The position numbers and the translations under genes were made by a program. A stretch of DNA of 21,992 bases from contig DYKW01000007.1 of assembly GCA_020722405.1 (NCBI GenBank), positions 1 through 21,992 of the forward strand. Reading direction: 5' to 3'. The notes under the pieces were generated by a model that was given only the letters and a program-made list of their open reading frames with translations, ran no database searches and had not been told where the DNA came from. This DNA comes from Anaerolinea thermophila. GTDB taxonomy: Bacteria; Chloroflexota; Anaerolineae; Anaerolineales; DRKV01. Shown here one piece after another: positions 6,851 to 14,373 of this stretch. Position 1 is the stretch's first letter, and each line of letters starts with the position of its first letter.

Positions 6851-6863
6851 GGGGCCAAGCCCC
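6851..6863 (-). other. Small GC hairpin after rplQ
   Basis: GGGGC and GCCCC can pair across a three-base loop, a few bases after the rplQ stop codon and just before the truA hairpin. There is no T-run, so termination is unlikely. It may be an mRNA 3'-end stabiliser or processing site. Confidence 0.4.
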
Positions 6864-6869
6864 GGAAAT

Positions 6870-7247
6870 CTACTCTTCCACCAGTTCCAACAACACCATT
6901 TCAGCGCTGTCACCCTGGCGGGGGCCGAGTTTCAACATGCGCGTGTAACCGCCGAGGCGGTCTGCGTAGCGCGGGGCAATATCATCAAACAATTTACGCA
7001 CGCTGGCGGGGTTGACCAAACGGGCGGCTGCCAAACGGCGAGCATGCACCATTTTAGCACCACCGGCAGTATTCCCATGCTTAGCAAGGGTGATGAGTTT
7101 TTCGGCCTCACCACGAATGGCCTGTGCTTTAGCCTGCGTGGTTTTAATGCGTTCATGCTCAAATAATTGCTTGATCAAATTGCGGCGCAAGGCGCGACGC
7201 GCATCTTTGCTGCGGCCTAATCGATATCCTGCTACTTTATGTCGCAT
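6870..7247 (-). CDS. rplQ: 50S ribosomal protein L17
   Basis: This 125-residue L17 shows the opening MRHKVAGYRLGRSKDARRAL and the block IKTTQAKAQAIRGEAEKLIT. RLGGYTRMLKLGPRQGDSAEM precedes a VLLELVE end. All are standard for the family, which lines the peptide exit tunnel region. It follows rpoA by 7 bp, with GGAG about ten bases from the ATG, part of which lies in the rpoA 3' end. It is the classical last gene of the alpha operon, here followed by truA, rplM and rpsI. Confidence 0.97.
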   Translation of the reverse strand: MRHKVAGYRLGRSKDARRALRRNLIKQLFEHERIKTTQAKAQAIRGEAEKLITLAKHGNTAGGAKMVHARRLAAARLVNPASVRKLFDDIAPRYADRLGGYTRMLKLGPRQGDSAEMVLLELVEE

Positions 7248-7254
7248 AATTCAT

Positions 7255-8232
7255 TCACTCCGCATCAATTTGTTTGTCTTCTAGAAGGTAACCATGCTCG
7301 CGCAGTTTAGCATATAATTCGGTCAGACTTTTCTCGCCAAAGTTGCGGATAGAAAGCAAAGCATCTTCGCCTTTCTCTAACAGTTCAATCACATCACCAA
7401 CCGTGGTAATGCCGGTACGCTTGAGGGAATTGAAGACCCTCACCGACAGATCCAGGTTCTCAATGGGGATGTCTAAGACTTCATATCCAGACGAAACGCC
7501 TTCCTCTCTCTCTTCGATAGCGGAAAGCAGTACTTCTTCACTGACCCCAGCCAGGTGACGCAAATGCTCGATCAAATAACGGGCACTCAGGCTGAGTACT
7601 TCTTCGGGTCTGATCGTGCTATCGGTCCAGATTTCCACGGTCAGACGATCGTAATTTGTGCTTTGTCCAACACGAACATAGCCAACTTCCCAATTGACTT
7701 TTTTGACCGGGTTGAAGATGGCATCCACCGGCAATTCTCCAATCGGCAACGTACCGCTGCGATCTTCAGAAGGGGAATAACCGCGTCCGCGTTCAACCAT
7801 CATTTCAATTTCCAGGTTAGTAGACTGATCGTCTACCGTGAACAAGTACTGTTCGGGATTGACAATCTCTACTTCCGACGGTGTAATGATGTCTGCTGCT
7901 GTAATTACACCACTACCGCGCACTTCCAAAAGCAAGCGGGCATTATCAACGTTTTCCGCCAGTTTCATGCGCACTTTTTTGACGTTCAACATCACGCGCA
8001 AAACATCTTCGCGCACGCCAGGGATATCCGTAAATTCATGTGAGATATCCGAAATGCGGATTGACGTGATGGCAGCGCCCTCTAATGAGGAAAGCAGAAC
8101 GCGGCGCAAAGCATTGCCAATGGTGACGCCATATCCACGTTCCAACGGGGCAATGACAAATTTGCCATAATTCAATGCTTCGGCTTCCCGCTCAACTTTT
8201 GGGGTCACCATATTACTCATGCCGACAATCAC
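7255..8232 (-). CDS. rpoA: DNA-directed RNA polymerase subunit alpha
   Basis: This 325-residue subunit dimerises through its N-terminal domain to nucleate RNA polymerase assembly; its C-terminal domain contacts UP elements and activators. The N-terminal domain shows YGKFVIAPLERGYGVTIGNA (22-41), followed by LRRVLLSSLEGAAI. After a linker comes the C-terminal domain, with LSVRVFNSLKRTGI and NFGEKSLTEL. Its Arg and Asn fall at 265 and 268, the numbers of the E. coli DNA-contacting residues. The start is GTG 8232: AGAGG lies six bases upstream, too far from the internal ATGs at 8220 and 8211. A 100-bp gap with a strong hairpin separates it from rpsD. Confidence 0.98.
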   Translation of the reverse strand: MIVGMSNMVTPKVEREAEALNYGKFVIAPLERGYGVTIGNALRRVLLSSLEGAAITSIRISDISHEFTDIPGVREDVLRVMLNVKKVRMKLAENVDNARLLLEVRGSGVITAADIITPSEVEIVNPEQYLFTVDDQSTNLEIEMMVERGRGYSPSEDRSGTLPIGELPVDAIFNPVKKVNWEVGYVRVGQSTNYDRLTVEIWTDSTIRPEEVLSLSARYLIEHLRHLAGVSEEVLLSAIEEREEGVSSGYEVLDIPIENLDLSVRVFNSLKRTGITTVGDVIELLEKGEDALLSIRNFGEKSLTELYAKLREHGYLLEDKQIDAE

Positions 8233-8243
8233 AGTTCACCTCT
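8233..8243 (-). promoter_or_regulatory. Shine-Dalgarno site fixing the rpoA GTG start
   Basis: AGAGG at 8243-8239 (minus strand) is spaced six bases from GTG at 8232. It is 18 bases from the next in-frame ATG, which favours the GTG. Confidence 0.75.
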
Positions 8244-8281
8244 TCCCCAGGTTCCATACGCCTTTACAGGCTTTAGCCTTT

Positions 8282-8315
8282 GTTTGTGGGAAAAGCGTTT
8301 GCCTTTCCCACAAAC
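8282..8315 (-). promoter_or_regulatory. 12-bp perfect hairpin between rpsD and rpoA
   Basis: On the minus strand GTTTGTGGGAAA (8315-8304) pairs with TTTCCCACAAAC (8293-8282) around a ten-base loop. It is followed by AAAGGCTAAAGCCT, a second tiny inverted repeat, not by a T-run. It lies 18 bp after the rpsD stop and about 50 bp before the rpoA start. It could be a processing or stability element, or a regulatory leader for rpoA-rplQ. Confidence 0.65.
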
Positions 8316-8332
8316 TTGTTTTATCTCACACA

Positions 8333-8977
8333 TTAGCGTGAGTAGTATTCCACGATGAGTTGTTCGTTGAGGTTCCCGTCGATTTCGGTACGTTCCGGTA
8401 CGCGCATCACTGTACCGGCTAACGCTTTGACATCACGAGACAGCCAGGCTGGCGGTGCAGATCGTGCTTCGGCCAGATCAGGCAATTCTTTGAAATACTT
8501 ACGCTTGCGGGAGCCCTCACGTACTTCAATTTGATCGCCAGGGGACAAAAGCATGGAAGGCACATCGGTACGACGCCTATTGACATTAAAATGTCCATGC
8601 GTTACCAGTTGGCGGGCCTCAGCCCGACTGGCAGCGAATCCAAGGCGATATACAACATTATCTAGCCGCGATTCCAAAATTTGCAACAGGTTTTCACCCG
8701 TCAAACCGTGGCGTTGCAAGGCCGTCTGATAGTAGCGGCGGAACTGACGTTCCAGCACACCATATAAGCGGCGCGCCTTCTGCTTAGCACGCAACTGACG
8801 GTTAAAATCTGAATAACGACGGCGACCACGATAAGCGCTGCTCTGACCATGTTGGCCAGGCGGATAACTACGTCGCTCAAAAGAGCACTTCGCGGAGAAG
8901 CAACGCTCACCTTTTAGGAAGAGTTTTTCCCCTTCCCGGCGGCACAATTTACATACTGGGCCACGATATCTTGCCAT
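8333..8977 (-). CDS. rpsD: 30S ribosomal protein S4, zinc-binding form
   Basis: This 214-residue S4 is a primary 16S rRNA binder that nucleates 30S assembly. Cysteines at 9, 12, 26 and 31 form the C-x2-C-x13-C-x4-C site seen in zinc-containing S4 such as that of Thermus. The S4 RNA-binding domain appears from about residue 98 as LESRLDNVVYRLGFAASRAE, then ARQLVTHGHFNVN. The C-terminus ends LIVEYYSR. Its place between rpsK and rpoA is the E. coli-like order. The 100-bp leader before it is structured, and the AGGAG is about 13 bases from the ATG. S4 is a known autoregulator in E. coli and B. subtilis, by unrelated RNA sites. Confidence 0.98.
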   Translation of the reverse strand: MARYRGPVCKLCRREGEKLFLKGERCFSAKCSFERRSYPPGQHGQSSAYRGRRRYSDFNRQLRAKQKARRLYGVLERQFRRYYQTALQRHGLTGENLLQILESRLDNVVYRLGFAASRAEARQLVTHGHFNVNRRRTDVPSMLLSPGDQIEVREGSRKRKYFKELPDLAEARSAPPAWLSRDVKALAGTVMRVPERTEIDGNLNEQLIVEYYSR

Positions 8978-9077
8978 TTTATCCGTTTATCTCCTAAAAA
9001 AATTTAATACTCGTTTACAGGGCAGGCAACCTCCCCTTCTTATCCGAGTAAGTTTGCCAGAAATCAAGCCGTGAAGT
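8978..9077 (-). promoter_or_regulatory. Structured spacer upstream of rpsD
   Basis: On the minus strand TACTCG (9050-9045) and CGAGTA (9013-9008) form an outer helix. Inside it AGGGGAGG and CCTGCCCT (9037-9019) make an eight-position stem with one mismatch and a TTG loop. Five bases later comes TTTTTTT, then AGGAG. The layout resembles an attenuator or an r-protein leader placed before rpsD. No match to a named leader family could be checked. Confidence 0.5.
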
Positions 9078-9479
9078 TTACACGCGACGTTTCTTTGGGG
9101 GCCGACAACCATTGTGCGGCACAGGGGTGATATCGGTAATCGAAGTCACCTTCATACCCACTGCCTGCACAGCACGGATAGCGGATTCACGACCAGGGCC
9201 AGGCCCTTTAACGAAGATAGCCGTTTCTTTCAAGCCCATATCCTGGGCAATTTTGAGTGCCTGCTCTACTGCCAAGCGAGCAGCAAAGGGTGTACTCTTA
9301 CGGGAGCCTTTGAAGCCAGCAGAACCGCCACTGGCCCATGAAACTGTACTGCCCTGATTATCAGTTACCGTAACAATTGTGTTATTGAAACTGGCAAAGA
9401 TGTGCACCTGTCCAGAGGACAACGTGCGCTTAACTTTGCGGGCTCCACTGCGACGAGAAGATCGTACGCTTTTTGCCAT
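9078..9479 (-). CDS. rpsK: 30S ribosomal protein S11
   Basis: This 133-residue S11 of the platform has the block VHIFASFNNTIVTVTDNQG, followed by GGSAGFKGSRKSTPFAAR. It also has VKGPGPGRESAIRA and the C-terminal DITPVPHNGCRPPKKRRV. All are canonical and of normal length. GAGGTGAT directly precedes the ATG. It follows rpsM by 41 bp and precedes rpsD. Confidence 0.98.
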   Translation of the reverse strand: MAKSVRSSRRSGARKVKRTLSSGQVHIFASFNNTIVTVTDNQGSTVSWASGGSAGFKGSRKSTPFAARLAVEQALKIAQDMGLKETAIFVKGPGPGRESAIRAVQAVGMKVTSITDITPVPHNGCRPPKKRRV

Positions 9480-9520
9480 ATCACCTCACAAGTAATTTCA
9501 ACAAAACGCCAGCAGGCGCA

Positions 9521-9910
9521 CTATTTCTTAGCACCACGGCGGCGCCCACGCCCGGCAACCGTTTTACGCGGTCCTTTGCGCGTACGCGCGTTAGTACGCG
9601 TTCGCTGACCACGAACAGGTAAGCCACGGCGGTGCCGTAAACCACGGTAACTACCGATTTCCATCAGACGCTTAATATTCATCTGAATCTCACGGCGCAA
9701 ATCGCCTTCCAACTGATAACCCTGGGCTGCAATATATTCACGCAACTTATTGGCCTGGTCATCCGTCAAGTCTTTTACACGGATATCCGGATCAATGTGC
9801 GTAGCAGCCAGAATTTGTCGGGAGCGGGTGCGCCCAATACCGTAAATATAAGTTAGACCAATTTCGACGCGCTTATTGCGCGGCAGGTCAATGCCTTGAA
9901 TACGAGCCAT
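9521..9910 (-). CDS. rpsM: 30S ribosomal protein S13
   Basis: This 129-residue S13 sits at the head of the 30S subunit and contacts P-site tRNA and bridge B1. MARIQGIDLPRNKRVEIGLT and YIYGIGRTRSRQIL form the helix-two-turn-helix region. SYRGLRHRRGLPVRGQRTRT is the conserved 3' block, followed by a very basic tail. It starts 6 bp after rpmJ, with AAGGG overlapping the rpmJ end. The order rpmJ-rpsM-rpsK-rpsD is standard. Confidence 0.98.
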   Translation of the reverse strand: MARIQGIDLPRNKRVEIGLTYIYGIGRTRSRQILAATHIDPDIRVKDLTDDQANKLREYIAAQGYQLEGDLRREIQMNIKRLMEIGSYRGLRHRRGLPVRGQRTRTNARTRKGPRKTVAGRGRRRGAKK

Positions 9911-9916
9911 ATTCTT

Positions 9917-10030
9917 TTACCCTTGTCGCTGCTTATGTCGAGGATTTTCACAGATGACGTATAAACGTCCTTTGCGTTTGACAACTTTGCACTTAGAACA
10001 GCGCTTGCGGATGGATGCCGAAACTTTCAT
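9917..10030 (-). CDS. rpmJ: 50S ribosomal protein L36, zinc form
   Basis: This 37-residue gene is easily missed by length cut-offs. It begins MKVSASIRKRCSKCKVVKRK and ends ENPRHKQRQG. Zinc-ribbon ligands are Cys11, Cys14, Cys27 and His32, the C+ form of L36. AGGAG lies eight bases before the ATG. A candidate promoter is directly upstream. infA, often its 5' neighbour, is absent from the 89-bp gap to map. Confidence 0.97.
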   Translation of the reverse strand: MKVSASIRKRCSKCKVVKRKGRLYVICENPRHKQRQG

Positions 10031-10074
10031 AATTGTTCTCCTTGATTTTATTACAAGGTCTAGCCAAAGTTTTG

Positions 10075-10104
10075 ATTATACACATGTTTTCCGATTTCGT
10101 CCAA
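10075..10104 (-). promoter_or_regulatory. Candidate internal promoter for rpmJ and the alpha genes
   Basis: On the minus strand TTGGAC (10104-10099), an 18-bp spacer and a perfect TATAAT (10080-10075) lie in the map-rpmJ gap. The start site would be about 38 bp before the rpmJ ATG. The -35 matches the consensus at three of six positions only; the -10 is perfect. It would give rpmJ-rpsM-rpsK-rpsD-rpoA-rplQ independent initiation. Confidence 0.55.
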
Positions 10105-10119
10105 CGATTCATCCATTTA

Positions 10120-10890
10120 TCACCAGGCCGTCAAAATTTCCGGCTCACCATCCGTCACCAGCACCGAATGTTCAAAATGTGCTGTCAGGGAGCCATCTGC
10201 CGAGACAACTGTCCATTGGTCGGGTAATACGCGCGTTTTTGGCGTGCCAATCAACACCATTGGTTCGATGGCAATGGTCATACCAGCACGTAATCGCAGC
10301 CCATGGCCGTCCCTTCCATAGTTAGGCACCATTGGGCCTTCGTGCATATCGCGTCCAACGCCATGGCCGGTGTATTCACGGGTAACGTAATACCCGTGAC
10401 TCTCCACATATTTTTGTACGGCTGCAGAGACATCACCAACTCGATTGCCGACTTTCATTTTAGCAATGCCAACATACAAAGAATTCTCGGTAACTTCCAA
10501 CAGCCGCAAGGCTTCTTCTGAGGCTGGTTCGACTACCATGCTAAAGGCGGAATCGCCTACGAAACCATCGTAAACAGTGCCACAATCAATGGATACGATA
10601 TCGCCAGGACGAAGAATGCGCGTGCCGGGAATGCCATGCACCAATTCATCATTAATGCTCACCGTCAAAGTCGCCGGATAGGGATAAGGGCCAGGATACC
10701 CTTTGAAAGCCGGTATCGCCCCATGGCTACGGATAACCTCTTCGGCAACAGCATCCAGAGCAGCGGTGGTGATACCGGGTCGAACCATGGCCTTGACAGT
10801 TTGAAGTGCCTCGGCATTGATTCGCCCGGCAATGCGCATGATTTCAATTTCTTCTGCCGTCTTAATGACGATATTACGTTCCCAACTCAT
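10120..10890 (-). CDS. map: Methionine aminopeptidase, type I
   Basis: This 256-residue enzyme removes the initiator methionine from nascent proteins. The five metal ligands of the pita-bread fold are present: Asp102 (in DCG), Asp113 (in GDSA), His176 (in GHGVGR), Glu209 (in IEPM) and Glu240 (in FEHS). The substrate-binding His85 is in ELVHGIPG. The start is ATG 10890, giving MSWERNIVIKTAEEIEIMR, one base after the secY stop. The longer open frame back to 10962 only overlaps secY. Shine-Dalgarno is weak (GGTG), so coupling to secY is likely. Lack of adk between secY and map is notable. Confidence 0.97.
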   Translation of the reverse strand: MSWERNIVIKTAEEIEIMRIAGRINAEALQTVKAMVRPGITTAALDAVAEEVIRSHGAIPAFKGYPGPYPYPATLTVSINDELVHGIPGTRILRPGDIVSIDCGTVYDGFVGDSAFSMVVEPASEEALRLLEVTENSLYVGIAKMKVGNRVGDVSAAVQKYVESHGYYVTREYTGHGVGRDMHEGPMVPNYGRDGHGLRLRAGMTIAIEPMVLIGTPKTRVLPDQWTVVSADGSLTAHFEHSVLVTDGEPEILTAW

Positions 10891-10891
10891 T

Positions 10892-12232
10892 TCACCGCAC
10901 CAACAATTTTTCGTCGTAACCGTGTAGTTTGAGTTCTGCTTCAATGGTGAAGAAGGTATCACGTACTACACCGACAACAATCAGTAAACCAGCAGATGAG
11001 ACCAAGAGTAAGCCACCATTGTTGCCTAACGGCAAAATCAATCCGATCAGCCATGGCAAGACAGCCACAATACCCAGGAAAAGTGCCCCAGGCAGAGTGA
11101 TGCGCCGCAGCACTCTTGTCAGATACCGCTGAGTGGGGCCACCCGGGCTAACGCCAGGGACACGGGCACCGGAACGTTTCAGGTTCTCTCCGTAATTCTG
11201 TTGGGCAAACAAAACATCGGTATAGAAGAACGTGAAAGCCACAACCATCAGGAAGTACATTATCCAATAGAAATTGCCCTGGCCACCAAAGGCACCTTGT
11301 GCCCACAATGCAGCATTCTTTACCCATTCCACTTGTGAGTTCACGAAGAAACTTGCCAAAATGGAGGGGAAAGTCAAGATGGATTGGGCAAAGATGAGCG
11401 GGATCATGCCAGCCATGTTGACCATCAACGGCAGTGTACCTTTCACCGGCATAGACATGCGATTACCGATACGTCGCCCCGGGTACATCACCGGGATATT
11501 ACGGCGTCCCTGTTGCACATACACGATGGCGATAATTGTCAGAACGGTAACCACCAACATGATAAGCAACAACCACCAACCACGTTGCTGGTCTTGCAGC
11601 AAACTACCGAAATTGTACGGAATACGGGCCACAATACCGGCAAAAATGATGAGCGACAACCCCTGGTTACGGATACCGTATTCAGAGATTAATTCGCCGA
11701 GCCAGATGGCAAACATCGTACCGGCAGTCATAACGACGATAATCGTTGCCGAGGGCAACAAATTAGCCCCAGAAAAACCAAAATTGGGGATAATTTGCAC
11801 CTGCCCTAACGATGAGAAGATATTGATTTGCCCAATGGCCTGCAAAGCCGCCATGGGGATAGAAAGGATGTACGTCCAGCGTTCCATCCAGCGTTGCCCC
11901 TCACGGGGATCATCTTCCATGCGTTTCTGCAAGGCCGGAACAATAGGCACCAACAACTGCAAGATAATTTGAGCTGTGATGTAGGGGTAAACGCCCATCG
12001 CTAGCACGGAGAAGTTGGATACCGTGCCGCCGGAAAGCAAGTCGAGCAACCCAAAGAGCGTCCCCGCTGTTCCACCACCTTGTAGAATGCTGGCAAGTGC
12101 AGCACGGTCTACACCCGGTACGGGGATGTGAGCCGCAACCCGGTACAGTACCAACAATCCTAGTGTAACGAGAAGTTTACGCCGAATGTCCTGTGCTGCC
12201 CACAGATAACGCCAACCAGACCGCTGTTTCAT
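10892..12232 (-). CDS. secY: Preprotein translocase subunit SecY
   Basis: This 446-residue polytopic membrane protein forms the channel of the SecYEG translocon. It has about ten hydrophobic segments, the first at about 20-36 preceded by a basic cytosolic end. The plug-region FGLLDLLSGG falls at 60-69, SVLAMGVYPYITAQI from 75, and LGELISEYGIRNQG at 178-191. A cytosolic loop carries YVQQGRRNIPVMYPGRRIG at about 238, and the C-terminus reads HGYDEKLLVR. All are family signatures. AAGGAG lies nine bases before the ATG. It follows rplO by 24 bp, the normal spc position. Confidence 0.98.
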   Translation of the reverse strand: MKQRSGWRYLWAAQDIRRKLLVTLGLLVLYRVAAHIPVPGVDRAALASILQGGGTAGTLFGLLDLLSGGTVSNFSVLAMGVYPYITAQIILQLLVPIVPALQKRMEDDPREGQRWMERWTYILSIPMAALQAIGQINIFSSLGQVQIIPNFGFSGANLLPSATIIVVMTAGTMFAIWLGELISEYGIRNQGLSLIIFAGIVARIPYNFGSLLQDQQRGWWLLLIMLVVTVLTIIAIVYVQQGRRNIPVMYPGRRIGNRMSMPVKGTLPLMVNMAGMIPLIFAQSILTFPSILASFFVNSQVEWVKNAALWAQGAFGGQGNFYWIMYFLMVVAFTFFYTDVLFAQQNYGENLKRSGARVPGVSPGGPTQRYLTRVLRRITLPGALFLGIVAVLPWLIGLILPLGNNGGLLLVSSAGLLIVVGVVRDTFFTIEAELKLHGYDEKLLVR

Positions 12233-12256
12233 AACGTCGGACTCCTTACGTTGTTT

Positions 12257-12706
12257 TTATTCAATGATTTCCACGGAGCCGCCAGCGGCTTCGATCTGTG
12301 CACGGGCACCTTTGGTAATGCGATGCACCTGCACTTTGAGAGGAACAGAAATTTCATCATTTCCGATAATCACCACGGGATTATCGGGATCACGCAACAA
12401 GCCTAGCGAGGCCAACGTTTCGGGGCTAACGACAGCATTAGCCGCAAAACGCTCCGCCAAGAAGGAAATCCGTACCTCATTCCATTGAACCTGGTTCGGC
12501 GGGGTGAAACCACGCTTGAATGGCAGGCGACGGAAGAAAGGCAGGTTGCCACCCTGGTGATACAAACGGGTGTTACCACCAGCGCGAGCGCCCTGGCCTT
12601 TGGTACCACGGCCAGCCGTTTTACCCTGGCCAGCAGAAATACCGCGGCCAATGCGTTTACGGCTTTTCTTAGAACCGGGGTTGGGGGTCAGATCATGGAG
12701 TTTCAT
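12257..12706 (-). CDS. rplO: 50S ribosomal protein L15
   Basis: This 149-residue L15 begins MKLHDLTPNPGSKKSRKRIG. Its Gly-rich extension RGTKGQGARAGG penetrates 23S rRNA, followed by LPFFRRLPFKRGF and the globular C-terminal part ending AGGSVEIIE. Length is normal. Its ATG overlaps the rpmD stop by one base (TAATG), indicating translational coupling. It lies between rpmD and secY, as in nearly all bacteria. Confidence 0.98.
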   Translation of the reverse strand: MKLHDLTPNPGSKKSRKRIGRGISAGQGKTAGRGTKGQGARAGGNTRLYHQGGNLPFFRRLPFKRGFTPPNQVQWNEVRISFLAERFAANAVVSPETLASLGLLRDPDNPVVIIGNDEISVPLKVQVHRITKGARAQIEAAGGSVEIIE

Positions 12707-12906
12707 TACCCTTCACCTTCTTCAACTTGTATGAGATGAGGCACCTTGGCAATCATGCCGCGAATAACAGCAGTATCGGCATGAGTAACAACCTGGTTCA
12801 TGCGGCGCAAGCCGAGTGCCCGGATGGTTCCCTTTTGACGTTTAGAATAACCAATAGGGCTTTTTACCAGTTTTATACGCAAGGTTTTAAATGTTTCTTT
12901 AGCCAT
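12706..12906 (-). CDS. rpmD: 50S ribosomal protein L30
   Basis: This 66-residue L30 reads MAKETFKTLRIKLVKSPIGY, then LGLRRMNQVVTHADT and IRGMIAKVPHLIQVEE. It has the normal small bacterial length and the classic KSPIG motif. The start is ATG 12906, one base after the rpsE stop, with GGGAG about ten bases upstream. The open frame extends back to 13068 inside rpsE without coding support. Confidence 0.97.
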   Translation of the reverse strand: MAKETFKTLRIKLVKSPIGYSKRQKGTIRALGLRRMNQVVTHADTAVIRGMIAKVPHLIQVEEGEG

Positions 12907-12907
12907 A

Positions 12908-13429
12908 TTACTTTCGCTCCCAGAATGGTAACAGTTCTTCCACCGCTTTGCCGCGGCGGGCAGCCTCTTCTTCCGGGGATTTGAGGGCTTGTAAGGCTTC
13001 CATAGTGGCATAAGCCACATTGAGCACGTTATTGCTACCCAGTGATTTAGAAAGGATGTCGGAGACACCGGCTACTTCAAGCACGGCACGCACACTACCA
13101 CCAGCAATAACGCCTGTACCCAGGGAGGCGGGTTTCAACAACACCCGCGCACCAGCCACGCTACGAATCACCTCGTGGGGAATTGTGGTCTTGTACAAAT
13201 TCACGCGCTTCATGTTCCGACGGGCTTTTTCACTGGCCTTACGAATTGCATCTGTCACAGTGTTGGCCTTACCGGTGCCTAAGCCAACGCGGCCATTGTG
13301 ATCACCTACCACCATCGTAACCCGGAAAGAAAAACGGCGGCCACCTTTCACCACTTTCGCCACGCGCTTGATATCAATCATGCGCTCTTCGAATTCTTGT
13401 TCCAAATCCGCAGACTGAAAGTTCGTCAT
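12908..13429 (-). CDS. rpsE: 30S ribosomal protein S5
   Basis: This 173-residue S5 is involved in decoding fidelity and mRNA entry. After an acidic N-terminal extension, the double-stranded RNA-binding-like domain starts at VAKVVKGGRRFSFRVTMVVG. The family signature GRVGLGTGKANTVTDAIRKA follows, then LKPASLGTGVIAGGSVRAVL and GSNNVLNVAYAT. AGGAG is six bases before the ATG. The order rplR-rpsE-rpmD is standard. Confidence 0.98.
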   Translation of the reverse strand: MTNFQSADLEQEFEERMIDIKRVAKVVKGGRRFSFRVTMVVGDHNGRVGLGTGKANTVTDAIRKASEKARRNMKRVNLYKTTIPHEVIRSVAGARVLLKPASLGTGVIAGGSVRAVLEVAGVSDILSKSLGSNNVLNVAYATMEALQALKSPEEEAARRGKAVEELLPFWERK

Positions 13430-13455
13430 AGTTTTCTCCTAAATTGGCCCAGCCG

Positions 13456-13824
13456 CTAGAATTCCAGGCCACCAGCACGGGCTGCATCAGCCAATGCCTT
13501 AACACGGCCGGTAAAACGATAACCACCACGGTCAAAGACCACTTGAGTAATTCCTTTGGCACGGGCTCGCTCTGCCACATACTTTCCAACCAGGCGCGCC
13601 TGCTCACTCTTGGTCAGTTCTTGCATTTCGGCGCGCAGTTCAGCATCAATGGAAGAGGCTGAGACCAGCGTCCGACCAGATTCGTCGTCAATTACTTGAG
13701 CATGAATTTGCTTCAGACTTTGGAAGACGCTCAAGCGCGGGCGCTCCGGGGTACCATGGACATGTTTACGAATACGTTTGTGCCGCATAATGCGAGCAGC
13801 AGCACGAGTTTTGTTTTTAGCCAT
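13456..13824 (-). CDS. rplR: 50S ribosomal protein L18
   Basis: This 122-residue L18 binds 5S rRNA. The basic N-terminus is followed by GTPERPRLSVFQSLKQIHAQ, then VIDDESGRTLVSASS and VVFDRGGYRFTGRVKALADA with end GGLEF. These are all conserved. AGGTG precedes the ATG by about six bases, next to the rplF stop 9 bp upstream. Confidence 0.98.
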   Translation of the reverse strand: MAKNKTRAAARIMRHKRIRKHVHGTPERPRLSVFQSLKQIHAQVIDDESGRTLVSASSIDAELRAEMQELTKSEQARLVGKYVAERARAKGITQVVFDRGGYRFTGRVKALADAARAGGLEF

Positions 13825-13833
13825 ATCTCACAC

Positions 13834-14373
13834 CTACTTCCCAGATTTACCAGCCTTGCGGCGAATGGTTTCACCAAGGTATTTGATACCTTTACCCTTG
13901 TAAGGTTCAGGAGCACGTACCTTGCGGATATTTGCGGCCACTTGCCCGACCTGTTGCTTGTCATATCCTTTGACAAAGATTTGTCGGGTGCGGCTATCCA
14001 CATCGAAAGAAATGTTTTCAGGCGGTTCAATCGTGACAGGGTGGGAATAACCGACATACAACACCAGGTTCTTACCAGACATTTCAGCACGGTAACCCAC
14101 ACCGTTCACTTCCAGTACCTTTTGGAACCCCTGACTGACACCAATGACCATATTATTCAACAAGGCTCGTGCAGTGCCATGCATGGCGCGCACCAAACGC
14201 TCATCGGAAACACGCGTAACTGTCAGGGTATCCCCTTCCTGGTGGAAACTAACCGAAGCAGGAAATACGTGCTCCAGTTCTCCATTAGGGCCCTTGACCT
14301 TAACGTAAGAACCCTTAATGGTTACTTCTACTTTCTTAGGAAGTTCAATGGGTAAACGACCTATTCGCGACAC
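13834..14373 (-). CDS. rplF: 50S ribosomal protein L6
   Basis: This 179-residue L6, near the factor-binding centre, carries two alpha/beta repeats. SRIGRLPIELPKKVEVTIKG opens the first; the second contains GYSHPVTIEPPENISF and AANIRKVRAPEPYKGKGIKY. The C-terminal GKGIKYLGETIRRKAGKSGK is diagnostic. The start is GTG 14373, with GGAGG five bases upstream. An out-of-frame ATG overlaps it (ATGTG) and would give a four-codon dead end. A 101-bp structured gap separates it from rpsH, the widest within the spc part. Confidence 0.97.
   Translation of the reverse strand: MSRIGRLPIELPKKVEVTIKGSYVKVKGPNGELEHVFPASVSFHQEGDTLTVTRVSDERLVRAMHGTARALLNNMVIGVSQGFQKVLEVNGVGYRAEMSGKNLVLYVGYSHPVTIEPPENISFDVDSRTRQIFVKGYDKQQVGQVAANIRKVRAPEPYKGKGIKYLGETIRRKAGKSGK

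Noticed and set aside
10031..10119. Hidden infA gene
   Set aside because: The gap is only 89 bp, shorter than infA (about 220 bp), and no IF-1-like sequence is present.
11274..11972. 232-codon plus-strand frame opposite secY
   Set aside because: Antisense to a conserved membrane protein; the long open frame follows from codon bias in secY.
13696..14355. 219-codon plus-strand frame opposite rplR/rplF
   Set aside because: It crosses two well-supported genes and their junction on the opposite strand and resembles no family I know.
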